Source: Carallia brachiata (Eukaryota; Streptophyta; Magnoliopsida; Malpighiales; Rhizophoraceae). From it: a stretch of DNA of 64,000 nt. Both the position numbers and the translations under genes were made by a program. Of this stretch, positions 35,412 through 48,900 are shown in pieces (the stretch's first letter is position 1; every line of letters begins with the position of its first letter). The stretch spans positions 263,615-327,614 of the forward strand of contig JADCRB010000084.1 of assembly GCA_021464245.1 (NCBI GenBank). The letters run 5' to 3'. The notes under the pieces were generated by a model, which was not told the origin of the DNA, searched no databases, and saw nothing but the letters and a program-made list of their open reading frames with translations.

Positions 35412-36666
35412 CTGCAAAGCTAATTGTGTTAGCCTGGCTAAACTACGTTGCGGCCGCCTGCTTTAGCTGGAAATCCTCCCAAGGCGCGTGTGTGGGTGCT
35501 ACAAGTTTGTGTGAAAGCAGCTGATGGCAAACATTTATGGTTGGGTGTACAGAGTTGAGCGTTGGGACTCGTAAAGGCTGAATTTATTTGCACAATATAC
35601 TGGGTTCCATAGCAATTTTGGCCGAGACTTAAACAAGTGGAGGACTAGCGACTGTCCATCTCACAGGAAGGTTCGTTGTCCTCATCATTCAGCAGAATCA
35701 GCAGTGGAAGCAAGCATATCTAACAAGCGATAGAACTTCAATAAATAAAATTCTCATATTTGCGCAAATGCATTGTACCTGATGTCTAGTTCATCTAGGA
35801 TGCAGAAAGCATCGAAGCATTGAGCCCCGCAAAGCGAATTAACCTTTGATTCATATCTAGTCGACATCAGACAGGCATCACCTGCCACGTACGCCGCCCT
35901 TGTCTCGTGGCCACCGCTCAAACAGCCAATCAACAAAACTGGGGCAATTCACCTTCGTTTTCCAGGGCTTTTAATCATTAGAAAAACAGAATGAAATTTA
36001 CGACTTCGACTTGGCTTCCTTTTTTTTTTTTTGCCACTTTGCAGCTTCGAGACGTGTCTCCACGTTTGTTTTGGACATCTGGAGATCAGCAAAAACCGAG
36101 GGCCAAATCGCTCAAGCAGAACATTGAACACATATTTTGTCATGAAGAAAACGTGCTCTTCCCCCTTTTTTTTTTTTTAAGTGAGGATGGTAGACCATTG
36201 GAGACATGCAAATAAATCCACTCTTCTCACCATAAAGTCACAACTCTTTCACCACTACCGCCAAGCTTTTTCCTCAGCTTGTTGCTGTTTTATGTCCAAA
36301 TTACCACTGAGCGACACAACTCACCGAACGCAAAGGTCTCTGCCCCCTCTTTCTAAAATCCCAATCTGTGGGTTTGAGTTCCTGTAGTCCGCCGAAACAC
36401 TTGCATTGTCGCAAACTCCCAAAAGCCACTTTAATAATGGCGTCTTTAACTCCAACTAGTCTTTATGTGCGCCTCACCTGAGACCGTTTATTCTTGTCTC
36501 CACGCCACTTTGTCCGATTTCCACAATCTTCAAACAATTCATTCTTCTTACTGAAGCGTTCACTAAGAACGCCACTCATCCGAAAGCCCTCAACTCGCTG
36601 CGCCCAGTTTCGCTCTGACCCTCAGCCTGGCTCGGCATTCGTGGTCGGTCTGAGCTTGAGGATTCA
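35412..36666. other. Intergenic, upstream region of the DOG1-like gene
   Basis: No supported ORF. Contains a NotI-like GCGGCCGC at about 35,450, poly-T tracts at about 36,010 and 36,165, and a C-rich stretch at 36,380-36,660 that is probably the DOG1-like promoter and 5' UTR. Confidence 0.4.
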
Positions 36667-37353
36667 ATGCCAGGAAGCAACGGCGGTGCGGCTCCGTTTG
36701 AGGCCTTTCTTGGAGGCTGGCTTGTGCGGCAAGAGCATTCTTTAGACGAGCTCCTCTGTGCAGAGCAACGTTGTCACGAGGCCACAGAAGAGTATCTCCG
36801 AGACTTGATTGCCCGAGTCCTCGCTCATTACCAACAATTCTACGAACAAAAATCTAGAATCGCTCGCCAAGACATCTTCCTCGTGTTCTCTCCCACGTGG
36901 CTCAGCTCCTTCGAGCGCTCCTTCCTCTGGATCGCGGGGTTCAAGCCGGCGCTCGCTTTCCGGGTCCTCGACGGCTCGGTCACCGATTTATCGCCGCACC
37001 AATGCATGAGGATAGACATGCTGGTGGAGGTGACGCGAATTGAGGAGAAGACGCTGAATGATGAATTGGCGAAGATTCAAGAGAGCGTGGCGGCGCCGCC
37101 GTTGCTGGAATTGGAGAGACGGCGAGCGATGTTGATGGAGGAGGGAGGGGTAGAAGAGGCGGATGCGGCGCTCGAGCAGCTAAAGTCGTCGATGGAGGCG
37201 GTGGTGTTGAGCGCGGACATGCTGAGGACCAGGACGGTGGCGAAGGTGGTGGAGATACTGAATCCGGTGCAGTGCGTTAAGTTCTTGGTTGCAATTGCGC
37301 AGCTGCAGCTCAGGACTCGAAGCTGGGGCGTCTCATTGGGCGGAGATGATTAG
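36667..37353 (+). CDS. DOG1-domain protein (DOG1-like/DOGL)
   Basis: Intact intronless ORF of 228 residues, near the usual length for DOG1-like proteins. The DOG1 domain is also found in TGA bZIP factors; DOG1 itself controls seed dormancy, and DOGL paralogues are poorly characterised. Family hallmarks: FEAFLGGWLVRQEHSLDELL near the N-terminus, LAHYQQFYEQKSR, FSPTWLSSFERSFLWIAGFKP (residues about 75-95), LSPHQCMRIDMLVEVTRIEE, and a C-terminal helix LNPVQCVKFLVAIAQLQLR. No bZIP precedes it, so it is DOG1-type and not a TGA factor. The ATG at 36,667 is the first in frame. The coding part is GC-rich relative to its flanks. The neighbours are unrelated. Confidence 0.9.
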   Translation: MPGSNGGAAPFEAFLGGWLVRQEHSLDELLCAEQRCHEATEEYLRDLIARVLAHYQQFYEQKSRIARQDIFLVFSPTWLSSFERSFLWIAGFKPALAFRVLDGSVTDLSPHQCMRIDMLVEVTRIEEKTLNDELAKIQESVAAPPLLELERRRAMLMEEGGVEEADAALEQLKSSMEAVVLSADMLRTRTVAKVVEILNPVQCVKFLVAIAQLQLRTRSWGVSLGGDD

Positions 37354-39504
37354 AGACAGACTGACAAGAGGACCGTTGGGGGAGGCGCGTCGTGCGCGTG
37401 TAAATATGTACATAAGGACTGGACTAAGGTAGTGGGCCTTTTTCTCTCTTTTGTTTTTTCCTTTTCTTTTCAAAATTAATAATAAAGTTTCCCTTATGAC
37501 CGTAAAAAAAACCAAGTTTCCCCAGCGGCTCAGTTTTCTGACTACCGGTTTCTGATTTTTTATTTCCTACAAATTATTATTATTTTTTAAAATTTTATTT
37601 AAAAAAATTATTTTATTTTTATTTTTTAACAGACATTTATACGTAACATATATTAATTAATTATCAAAAATTTATAAGTCAAATATATTATAAAATTATT
37701 AATAAGAAATATTGATATGTTAAATTTTTATTAACAATTATAAAAAAATAAAAGATAATGATCCGTAACAATTTTTTTTTAATAAAAAGAGGCACTTACT
37801 ATTGGACACATGACTCATCATGAACAATTTTTCTAATTAATTAGATTGATTAGTTATTAAACTCGGTACTTACAGTTTTTAAAATAATTTTATTATCACT
37901 GGACTAATTTTAATTGGTTTCATTATATAAATTTAATATATAACAAATTAATAAGAAAGTTAATTTAAAAATTCATTTTTTAAATTATAAATCTTAAATT
38001 AGAAGATGTAAATTTTTGATTATATACATAAAATTTGTAACAGAATATGTTCATATAGTATATCTTTTTTTTTGTTTTGGCACTTCTTCATAACTATTAA
38101 GTCTGCAACAAAATATTGTCAAATAGTGCACTTCTTTTTCTTTTTTGTCCATTTCTGCCTCGTTCTAAAATCGGTGTCACTTTTTCTAATTTATCTAACT
38201 TTCATGCCTCCTACCTCCCATTACAAAAGTAATGGGACCAAAGATCATCATTTATTTGGGACACTCAAACAAAAGAATCTACAGCAAAATCAAATTTCAC
38301 AAAAAGAAACCCCTTTTATTTATGTTATCGAAGTTTAAATGTTGCATGAATAACCATCTCTATTTTGTTAACGTAAAAATGTTGTCCCCTTCCACCATAG
38401 TCTTTTCCAATTCTCTTTGGTAACGTTTCTGCCTCTTCCTAATAGTTTATCCTACAGACCCCAAAGCCATATAATCCCTCTGAATTTTGCCTCAAGCCCA
38501 AAAGTCCTCTCTCAAAGTGTATTGATCTAATGAAGCATGCTGGATGTAGCTTGTCGATGTTTTGCGTCTCAATGCTTTTCTCTAAGTTGGTGAGTTGTAT
38601 TTTTTGTCATCCGCAATTGTTATGGTTGGATTTGTGTTGGATTGCATGATGATTTTGGGCTTCAAAACGTAGGCTTTGGGGCCAACCTTTAAATTCCAAG
38701 ACTAACAGTTGTCATATATTTCTCAATTTATACGGTAATTTTTTTATTTTTTTTTGTCTTGTGTTTTTCTTTTCAATTTTTGATTTTTCAATCTTGATTT
38801 TGGTTCAACCTTTTTTATGATCTACCTCTTAATTATTTGGAAGTTCCTATCAAGGAATAATGATACTATTAAGAAACAATAAAATAGGAGTATGATACTA
38901 TTAAGAAACAATGAAATGGAACAGAAAGTGTTTCGACGTTGGTATCAAGAATCATTCTGACCAGGATGATGACTCCATCGTGTTGATTAATTGGCATGTT
39001 GTTAACAAGAATCTCATCTGCACCCCACTCTTATTGCTTTCTCTACCAATTATGGTTTTTCTTGATTAATTGGCATGCTAAAGAATGTTAATCTTATCGT
39101 TAATTTTACCTCAATATCAGATCTTTTTATTAATTAACTTCAATCACAACTCAAATTTGAAATCATCAAATATAGAGTCAATTCTAGTACCAGTAAACTA
39201 TAGTTCACTGGTGCGTCCATTATATTATACTGAAAACCAGCCGAATCTGTTTCGGGCAAGTCAGCTTAATGTTGTTGACAATGAACGGGTAAGAATATTT
39301 TATCGAATGCCAAAGATAACACATTTGAGGACGTTCTACACATCTGCATTTTTATTACAGTAATTGGATACAGTACATAAGGCAACCTTATGCTTATTCT
39401 ACAGTTCCCCCTTTCGGGAATTTATCGGTTCATTTTCCACAATTGGAACAAACTGTGTAACGCGATTGACAACTGCCGTACAGGAGCCGGGACATTACAT
39501 AAGG
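37354..39504. other. AT-rich intergenic, no gene seen
   Basis: AATAATAAAG at about 37,480 may be the polyadenylation signal of the DOG1-like gene. 37,560-38,060 is almost all A/T. 39,270-39,320 (TGAACGGGTAAGAATA) is shared with 45,495-45,520 and marks the left edge of the ACX4 duplication. Confidence 0.5.
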
Positions 39505-42500
39505 TTACATGCGGCTTCGCTGGCCCAAAGCAGCTGGCCTAAAACTGGCAAGACCAGTGATCTCCCTGCCCGTTACCAGGCTGTTTATTTCATATGTCCC
39601 TTCATAGGTGTAGATAGGTTCCAAATCACAGAATGCCTGCAATGTCACCCACAATAATCACAAGTTAGTGAACGTGAAAAAGGAAGAACACCAGCCGCCT
39701 CCTGTTGCAAACTGTAGCTCCATCCTTAGCTTCAATGCACCAGTAATGTCAGATACACAGCAAAAGTAGTTTAGATATTTCAATGAGGAAGCAGTCCTTT
39801 CAGACGTTTAAAATCATTGTGTAGTCAGAATCTTGAAGGTGAAAACAGGCCAATTGAAGCAATGGGTAAACATTTATCAAGGCCAAATTTACAAGGGCCA
39901 AGGCAAATTCAAGTTCATAGTTTATAGCAAGCAAAGGGTTCAAGCTCGTGGACTGTGATTATACAATTGCATTCTCACATTTCTTTCAAATGCCCAAGCA
40001 GTGACTAAATATTTCAATAGAGACTAACCTTGGCAACAAGAAAATCAGCCAAAATTCCATTCCCGCCAAGTAATTCTCGCCCAATGGCAACTGTTTCCCT
40101 TGCCTTTGCAGAGATCCATGCCTGAAGAATTTGTGGTCAAAAAAACAAAAACGCTATGATCAGATTCAAGAAGTAATCACCAATGGAGTTCCAAAGTTTT
40201 TTCTATTTTGTTGAACCTTCCCCAAGCTGGCTTGACCAGGAGTCATTTCACCCTTTTCATACAATTTGCAAAGGCGCCAACCAAGAAGTATCATGGCTTG
40301 AACGTTTCCAAGCATGTGAACAAGTTTATGTTGGACGATTTGGAAAGCTGCTAGTGGTGCTCCGAACTGTTTCCTCTCCTTTAGATACCTTTCAATCAGT
40401 GAAAATCCTCAGTGTCATGTAGAAAGTGTTGGAAGCAAGTGAAGCCAAACCGAAGTGGAACACAAGAGGAAACAGCTTACTATATGATACCTGTGACACA
40501 TGTCATAGACCCCCATCGATATACCAATAGGTTGCCAAGCAACCATTACCCGTGAAACAGCCAGCACCTAGTATTTAATAGCAGTAATCAGACTAGCATT
40601 ACAATCTCTAGAGCAAGAATATAAGGCAATGAATGTGTGTGTGTGTGTTGGCATAAGCAGAAACAAGATCTGAGCATGCAGCCATGAAAAATTTTTAACC
40701 ATCAATAGTCAGCATCCAGGATTTCTTCGGATTGATGTTTAAAGCCAAACCTGTATGAAGTGCTTCGCTAGTACATTGATTTTCGTTTTTTCAGGGAGAA
40801 AAGGTCCCCCATGTAAATGATAAACCAACCATAAGTAATATAGAAATGAACAGATCAAAGGATCAAACAGTCCTGACATATACATAGTTACACTGGTACA
40901 ACACTACCTTATTCGTGTCTTGAAAAGAATTCAAACCAGGCAACCTGTCCTCATCAGGGACAAAAACTTTCTTCATAATAATATCTCCATTTTGCACCAT
41001 CCGCAGGCCAAGTTTGTTTTCAATCTTTGTAACGGTCAATCCAGGGGCATCCTTCTTCATAATATATCTAACACCACAAACAAAGCAACCTACCTAAGTA
41101 ATAGAACAGAAAGCCAACAAGGAAATTGGTGTCAAATGTGTCAAGATTGAATGATACTAATAAAATATGGACCTAAGAAATCTAAAAGCCACAAGAGCAC
41201 ATTCCTACTATGGATGATGTGAGTCACATGCAACCTTGACCAAGGTAAGCACCTTTTCAAGCTTTGGTTAAGAGTTTTATGCTTCCTCTTTTGAGTTCCA
41301 GTCACCCCACGTAATAATCGGTTGAACATGCCAATTTCCCTGACTATTTGAGCAATATCTAATTTCACACTCTTGGACAGTGTGCTCCTCATGAGCAAGG
41401 TTCTGCTACAGGCGCTTTCTATTCAATGATGCACCCCAATTCTTTGCAGATGTAATCGATGACTCCATAGATGGTACAGAAAGAGGATAAACTCTCTACA
41501 TGATAATGCTTGCCGAGCTTCTACTAGTTAATGGATTGGCCTTGATGGGACCCAATTACAATAACACTCCCCGTTCAGACATAGTGGCATGTAAAAAGAT
41601 TGGCTTTAAGTCCCTTTTTTAGCAATCACTAGGAAACCTCGCCGGTTCATTAGTTTTTCCTCCTATTTATCAATCCCGACAGACATGGTGAGAATCTCAA
41701 GCCAAGCAGAAGTTATCATACATAATTGATTAAGATTTGCTTGACTTGAGGACACAAAACTGATATTTCCATTGGGTGAATTTTACAGTTAAGACATCTG
41801 GTTTGCCCGGTTGCTTTACAGCTTTAGATAAAGACACAAAGGCTAAATCCCATACCTATTTTCCATACAGGAGAAAAGGTTTAGTCATTCAGATAGACAG
41901 GGCAGACATAATGTTTGTAAAAAAAAAAAAAAAAAAAGCATTGATAATGTACTATGCCGACACCCACATCAGTATAACTATATTTGCATATGTCAAGTAG
42001 GACTTTGTTGTCTCCAAGACCTATATGTAAAAGGAGGCAAAATACTATCCAATCTCAATAGAGGCCCAAGCTTCAAAATTTTCAACAATGCCAATCATAA
42101 TGAAAACAGTGTCTGCAATAGATATGTCATCTAAAATACCCGTTGATTTGGTTTGTTGATGTATTCCGTGCCATTATGACCAACAAATCCGCAAAGGTGC
42201 TATTCCCTATCCAGCGCTTTTGCCCCTCAAGTACCCAACCTCCATCCACCTGATTGCCCCAGCAACAGAAAACAATAGACATTGCCAAAATTTGGTGCAA
42301 AATGAGAATGAAAGCCAGATATCTTAAGATAAATAAAAGATAAAAAATTGCTAAGGTCAACCGCTCAGACCTTTGTTGCTGTTGTTTTCAAAGAGCTTGC
42401 ATCACTTCCATAATCAGGCTCGGTCAAGCCCTTAAAATGAGGAAGACCCAAGTCACTTGAATGTAGCAAAAACAGATATCATAGGTGCATATGTACACTA

Positions 42501-44247
42501 GGAGCATACTTACCCAACATGCCACAGTGTTGAACTGCGCCAAAGAAGGCAAGTATTTCTGCTTTTGTGCCTCAGACCCACAAAGGGCTGTTCTTGACGG
42601 CCAAAATGATCAATTTAATAGCAGCATGTTTATTGACCAGGAATATTTTGTGATCAAGCAAATCAAGAAACCAGATATCAACAGCAGGAAACAAGGCTCA
42701 ACCAAGATCGTACCTATTGTAAGCATGGCCAGAGATGAATGCACCAAGATAAAAGTAGAACAGCTGGCATCAACTCTAGCAACTTCTGCTGTTGTAACAG
42801 CGCTTGCAGTAAGAGAGAGACCAGGACACCCATAACCCTGAGAATGATTGTTGATCATCTGATTGTCCACATTTTTTGAAACCAGGGATGGAAATGAAAC
42901 AAAAGATGTAACAATTACCTTGATTGTGCCACCAGCTATACGCAGTTCACCAAGTTTTGGAATAATATGAAACGGAAATTTTGCCTTCTCCCAGTACTGT
43001 GCAAAAATATAGTATAGTATTACATAACATTACCATTTTTTAATGAAAGCTATACATGGTTTTCTAAACAAAATATAGATGTCACGTATGCTTACTAACT
43101 AACATCAGCAAAATACCTCTGCCATTATAGGAGCGACTTCCTTTTCCATACAATTTCGTACTTTCAATCTGATCGATTGCTCCTCGGGAGTCAGTAGATC
43201 ATCAAAGTGATAATAGTCTGAAGCTGAAATTTTCGCATTTCAACACATAAAGATAAGTGAACAAAACAGCTTATGTCCCTAATCGACTTGTAACAGATTT
43301 GAAATTAAAGAAAAAAGTTAATTCTTATGAGCACGAACTTGCAGCTAAATAATGAGAAACACCAACATAACATCTTACCAGAAATACATAAATGAGAATA
43401 TTCTTAATCTTACCACAAGGAGGAAATACAGATGCTGGAGTTGCTTGAGGGAAGGCAATAGAAACATCCAATGGCGGTAAATTAAAATAAGAACTCCTTC
43501 CCCTTTCATCAGAATCATCTGCAAACCAGAGAAGCGAACGTTAAGAAAAACCAGACCTAAAACCTAAAACCTTTTGCAGGAGCGAATCGAGAGACCAATG
43601 ATTCACATAATGGGTATAATATCATCAGGACTTAAACAAACCAACTAAATGTGGGAAAAAAAAAAAAAAGATCTTAATCACCGACGGAAAAACCAGAAAC
43701 AAAAACAACAATTTACAAAAATTAACCTAGCCTGATATTAGGGTCCAAGATTAAAACTTTTAAATTAAAACATCATATACAGCCTTTGGGAGTTACTACA
43801 TGGACACAAAATTCGTGGACAAAATAGACACAAAAATATTTTTTTCAAATTATAGTTTATAATCCACAGATAAATGTTTCGTACAATATAAAAAGAATCA
43901 GATAGACCACACAGGAATGAAAATGAAAACACGGGATTTTACAACTAAAACTCAAGTTAAATGAGAATAAGATAGACCGCGAAGAAGCAGAAGCCCTGCT
44001 GTCCATAAAGAGATTGAGGCTCTACTTCATTATCACTACAATTCAATCAACAGACAAAGCAAACAAAGGGAACAATGATTTAAAAAAAAAATAAAATTCA
44101 TACAAAACGCTTCACTTCGGATCCGAACAGGAAATAGAAATTGGCAAAACAAAGCAAACCAAGAAGTAAGACAACAATTTTAACAATAGTAAAAGAGAGA
44201 ATCGAGAAGAACGGACCTTCTTGATGTTTAGAAGCGTTGACGACCAT
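39505..44247 (-). CDS. ACX4: Peroxisomal short-chain acyl-CoA oxidase ACX4, intact copy
   Basis: ACX4 oxidises short-chain acyl-CoA to trans-2-enoyl-CoA with FAD in peroxisomal beta-oxidation. Minus-strand exons: 44247-44217, 43518-43414, 43223-43117, 42996-42919, 42837-42714, 42587-42514, 42430-42371, 42249-42140, 41067-40908, 40567-40491, 40388-40217, 40121-40029, 39636-39505. All are GT-AG and in phase, summing to 440 residues (Arabidopsis 436). Family blocks: [47 protein letters not shown] (substrate/FAD binding), [30 protein letters not shown], and [10 protein letters not shown] with the catalytic glutamate. The C-terminus is SRM, a known plant PTS1 variant of SRL. The start MVVNASKHQ is short and follows a hydrophilic 5' UTR. 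A second copy lies 5' of it, in tandem. Confidence 0.95.
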
Positions 44248-45901
44248 GATGATTAAGGAATAAGGATGGATGGAAAGAGAACAGACAGAAAGAACTCGAA
44301 GCCAAAAAGATGACAAAAAAAAAGAACGTACAGACAGAAACTAAACAACAATGATAAGCATCCCCCACTGCCCGCCTTCGACGAGTTTAGGTGGTAATAA
44401 ATAATTAAAAAAAAAGTAATCTAGAAGAGTTTGGCACACAGATTTATAGAAGTTTCATCCAAATTTGCAAACTGACGTACGCAAAACCAAATAACAAGTC
44501 GGGTTTGCATTTCTCTTCTGTCTTTTTTTTGTTTTTTAATATTGTCTGTCCGATGCTTAAAATATCGGACCACCGGTGAGTTAGACCGGTTTAATTAATG
44601 ATCGGTCGAGATTCGTCTGATTTAAATAAATTTTAAATAATGACTCAGATTAATTAAAATTGATCAAAATTAATAAAAATTAAATTAGTTAGACTGATTC
44701 AATAAAATTAAAAAATTTATAAATTATAATTTGATTTTAAATATAATTTAAATTAATTAAAAATAAATTTAATCTTAAATTTAATTAAAAATTTAATTTA
44801 ATTTTTAAAATTAAAAAATTAATATTTAATGTACTGATATTTTCAGTTAAGTAATTATAACAATCTTGATCGGTCTGTAACAAAAAAAAATGGTAAAAAA
44901 AAAAAACGGTCCAAGCCTTATATGGGCTAAGACCATGGGAATATTTTTTCACCTGGCCCACTTTGACTTATATGGGCGAAGCCCATTAGGATATTTCTTT
45001 CAGATAGCCCACGTTGAGGGCAATAGAGGAGGCGTATCCCCCACCACCCGACCCCGTTTAGCCATGTTTTCCTCTTCTATGTATGTTTATAGGGCCCTCT
45101 TTTGACAAAAAAAAAAAAAAAAAAAAAGCTTCGACTAAAAAACAAAAGAAAGTTTAAAATTTATTTATTTATTAAAAAATAACTTATTTTTATAAAATAT
45201 TTATTAAATAAAATATTTTTAATAAAAATAAAATTTTTTTCTTATCACTTATTTAAAACACACATTGTATTATTTCTAAAAAAATAATTTACGTTCAGAA
45301 TGAGTTGAAGTTATTCTACTTAAAAATTTTGAAATTTTTTCAAAATTTTTCATTGACTACTTATTTTATGTAAAATAAACGTCAAAAAATGAGGAAAATC
45401 TTTTCCTGTAAAATTACAAAAAACAAACACACCCTTAACCTACTATCTATTTCAATATTGTATGAAACAGCAATACTGCTCACAGATTGACATTGAACGG
45501 GTAAGAATAATTTATCGAAGAGTATCAATATATGTGCTGAATTTAAGTATCTCGATAAAAATTAAAATTAATAATTTTAAAATAAAATTGATAATTTTTA
45601 CAATAAAAAATAACAGTTTTTAATTTTATTTTAAAAATTATTAATCTTATTTTACAATTATCAATTTTAATTTCAATTGTAACACTAATCAAAATACTAT
45701 AAGTCAAAATACTAACATTTTCTCTTTATCTATTATTACCAATAAGGTGACATATGAGAACATGCTGCATATTTGTATTCTTATCAAGTAATTAGATATA
45801 TGCTACACAGACAACCTTATTCTACATTTTTATCCTCATATAGAAAATTACAGCGGTTCATTTTCCACAATTGCGACTGAGGCGGAAACATTACATGAGG
45901 A
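44248..45901. other. Intergenic between the ACX4 copies
   Basis: The ACX4 copy A promoter side includes a segment at 44,905-45,030 with TGGGC/GGCCCA words that recurs near 52,085-52,205. 44,620-44,880 and 45,140-45,420 are extremely A/T-rich. No gene. Confidence 0.5.
44905..45030. repeat. Duplicated site II-rich segment, copy 1
   Basis: Shares the order GGGCTAAGACC, GGCCCAC.TTGA.TTATATGGG and AAGCCCATT.GGATA with 52,085-52,205. It probably belongs to the ACX4 tandem duplication. The GGCCCA words may act as promoter elements. Confidence 0.5.
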
Positions 45902-48900
45902 TTACATGCGGCTTCGCTGGCCCGAAGCAGCTGCCTTAAAACTGGCAAAACCAGTGATCTCCCTGCCCGTTATCAGGCTGTTTATGTCATGTGTCCCTTC
46001 ATAGGTGTAGATAGGTTCCAAATCACAGAATGCCTGCAATGTCACCCACAATAATCACAAAGTTAATGAACGTGAAAAAGGGTTCGAGCTTTTGGATTGT
46101 GTTTATACAATTGCATTCTCACATTTCTTTCAAATGCCAAAGCAGTGAAAAAATATTTCAATTGAGACTAACCTTGGCAACAAGAAAATCAGATAAAATT
46201 CCATTCCCGCCAAGTAATTCTCGCCCAATGGCAACTGTTTCCCTTGCCTTTGCAGAGATCCAAGCCTGAAGAATTTTGTGTTTTAAAAAAAAAAAAAAAC
46301 GCTATGATCAGATTCAAGTAAGTAATCATCAATGGAGTTCCAATGTTTTTCTGTTTTGTTGTACCTTCCCCAAGCTGGAATGACCACGAGTCATTGCACC
46401 CTTTTCATACAATTTGGAAAGACGCCAACCAAAAAGTATCATGGCTTGAACGTTTCCAAGCATGTGAACAAGTTTTTGTTGAACGATTTGGAAAGCTGCT
46501 AGTGGAGCTCCGAACTGTTTCCTCTCCTTTAGATACCTTTCAATCGGTGAAAATCCTCAAAGTGTCACGTAAAGTGTTGCAAGCAAGTGAAGTCAAACCG
46601 AAGTGGTACACAGAAGGAAACAGCTTACTATATGATACCTGTGACACATGTCGTAGACCCCCATTGATACACCAATAGGTTGCCAAGCACCAATTACCCG
46701 TGCAACCGTCAGCACCTGCTATTTAATAGCCGTAATCAGACTAACATTAAAACACTCCACAGCATGAATATAAGGTGTATACATAAATATATCATACACA
46801 GAAACAAGATCTGAGTATGCAGGCATGAAAAATTTTTAACCATCAATAGTCAGCATCAAGGATTTCTTCGGATTGATATTTATAACCAAACCCGTACGAG
46901 GTGTTTAGCTAGTTCATTGATTTTCGTTTTTCCAGGGAAAAAAGGTCCTCCAAGTAAATGATTAGCCAACATTTAGTAATATAGAAATAGAACAGATTAT
47001 ACGGTTAAACAGGCTACCTTATTCGTGTCTTCAGAAGAATTCAAACCTGGCAGCCTGTCCTCATCAGGGACAAAAACTTTCCTCATGATAATATCTCCAT
47101 TTTGCACCATCCGCAGGCCAATTTTGTTTTCAATCTTTGTAGCAGTTAATCCAGGGGCATCCTTCTTTACGATATATCTAACACCACAAACAACACAATC
47201 TACCTAAGTAATAGAACAGAAAGCCAACAATGAAAATTGGTGTATAATGTTTCAAGCTTGAATGATACTAACAAAATATGGACCTAAGAGATGTAAAAGC
47301 CACAAGGCCACAGTCGTACTATGAACGACGACATGATGTTCACATACAGGGGCAGATGGTGACCTTGACCAAGGTAATCAGCTTTTCAAGCTTCGGTTAA
47401 GAGTTTTATGTTTCCTCTTTTGACTTCCAGTCAACACACGTAATAATGGGCTGAAAATGCCAATTTCCCCGACTAATTGATCAATATCTAATTTCACACT
47501 TTTGGACAGTTTGCTCCTCGAGAGCTAGGTTCTGCTACAGGCGCTTTCTACTCAATGATGCACATTGATAAGAGAAAATTTGGTCCTCTAGGTCTTAGTT
47601 TTTAAAGTCTATTCATCTTTATATCCACCTCTATATAAATCTATTTTACGGTCATGCACATTATAATCTCATAATCCTACTGGTTTATACGTTAACATTC
47701 TCTTGTAAACCCTACAAATAGGAACCCTCCTATGAATCATTATTTTTAAAGTTGTATATCTCACACACATCTCTCATTCTCTAGACACCATCTCTCTTTA
47801 GGTTAGTACTGATTTAGGTATCAGAGTATTAACGCTGAAAAAACTCACAACACTCTAAGTCGTGTTTCGTTTTGTAAGTGTTGAATTCTATTGTTCTCAA
47901 CACGGTACTTTCATTGCTGAATCTGATACCCCTCAACGAAAATTTTCCTAATCACACATCAATACTGTGCAGATGCAATCAATGGTACCATAGATGGTAC
48001 AAGAATAGGGTAAACTGTCTACATGATAATGCTTGCGCAGTTTCTATTAGTTATTAGTTAATGGATTGGTCTTGATGGGACCCAATTACAATAACACACT
48101 CCCTGTTCACCTAGTGGAATGTAAAAAATTGGCTTTAAGTCCACATTTTAGCATTCACTGGGAAATGCCGGTTCATTAGTTTTCCCTCCTAGTTGTGGAT
48201 CCCGACAGACATGGTGAGATTCTCAAGCCAAGCAGAACTTATTATATTATATTGGATCGTGACGTGCTTGACTCGAGGACACATAACTGATAGTAACATT
48301 GTGCAAATTTTACAGTTAAGTCACCTGATTTGTGCAGTTGTTCTGCAGCTTAGATAAAGACCCAAGGCCTTAATCCCATAACTATTACCCTTTGACGGGG
48401 GAAAAGGTTTAGTCATTCAGATAGACAGGGGAGACATAATACTTTTAAAAAAACAAATCATGGCTAACGTGCTGTGCCGACACCCACATCAGTATAACTA
48501 TATTTGAATATGTCCAGTGGGATTTTGTTGTCTTCAGGACCTATCTGCTAAAAGGAGGCAAAATATGTTTTGTATGTATATCCACTCTCAATACAGGCCC
48601 AAACTACAAAATTTCCAACGATGCCAATCACAAAGAAAACAGTGCCTACTATTGATATGTCATCTAAAATACCCGTTAATTCGGTTTGTCAATCCGTTCC
48701 GCGCCATTATGACCAACAAATCCGCAAAGGTGCTATTCCCTATCCAGCGCTTTTGCCCCTCAAGTACCCAACCTCCATCCACCTGATTGCCCCAGCAAAA
48801 GGGAAAAATCAGTCATCGCTAAAATTTTGTGCAGGATGAGACTGAAAACGAGATATATTAAGATAAATAAAATATAAAAAATTGCAAAGTTCAACCTTTG

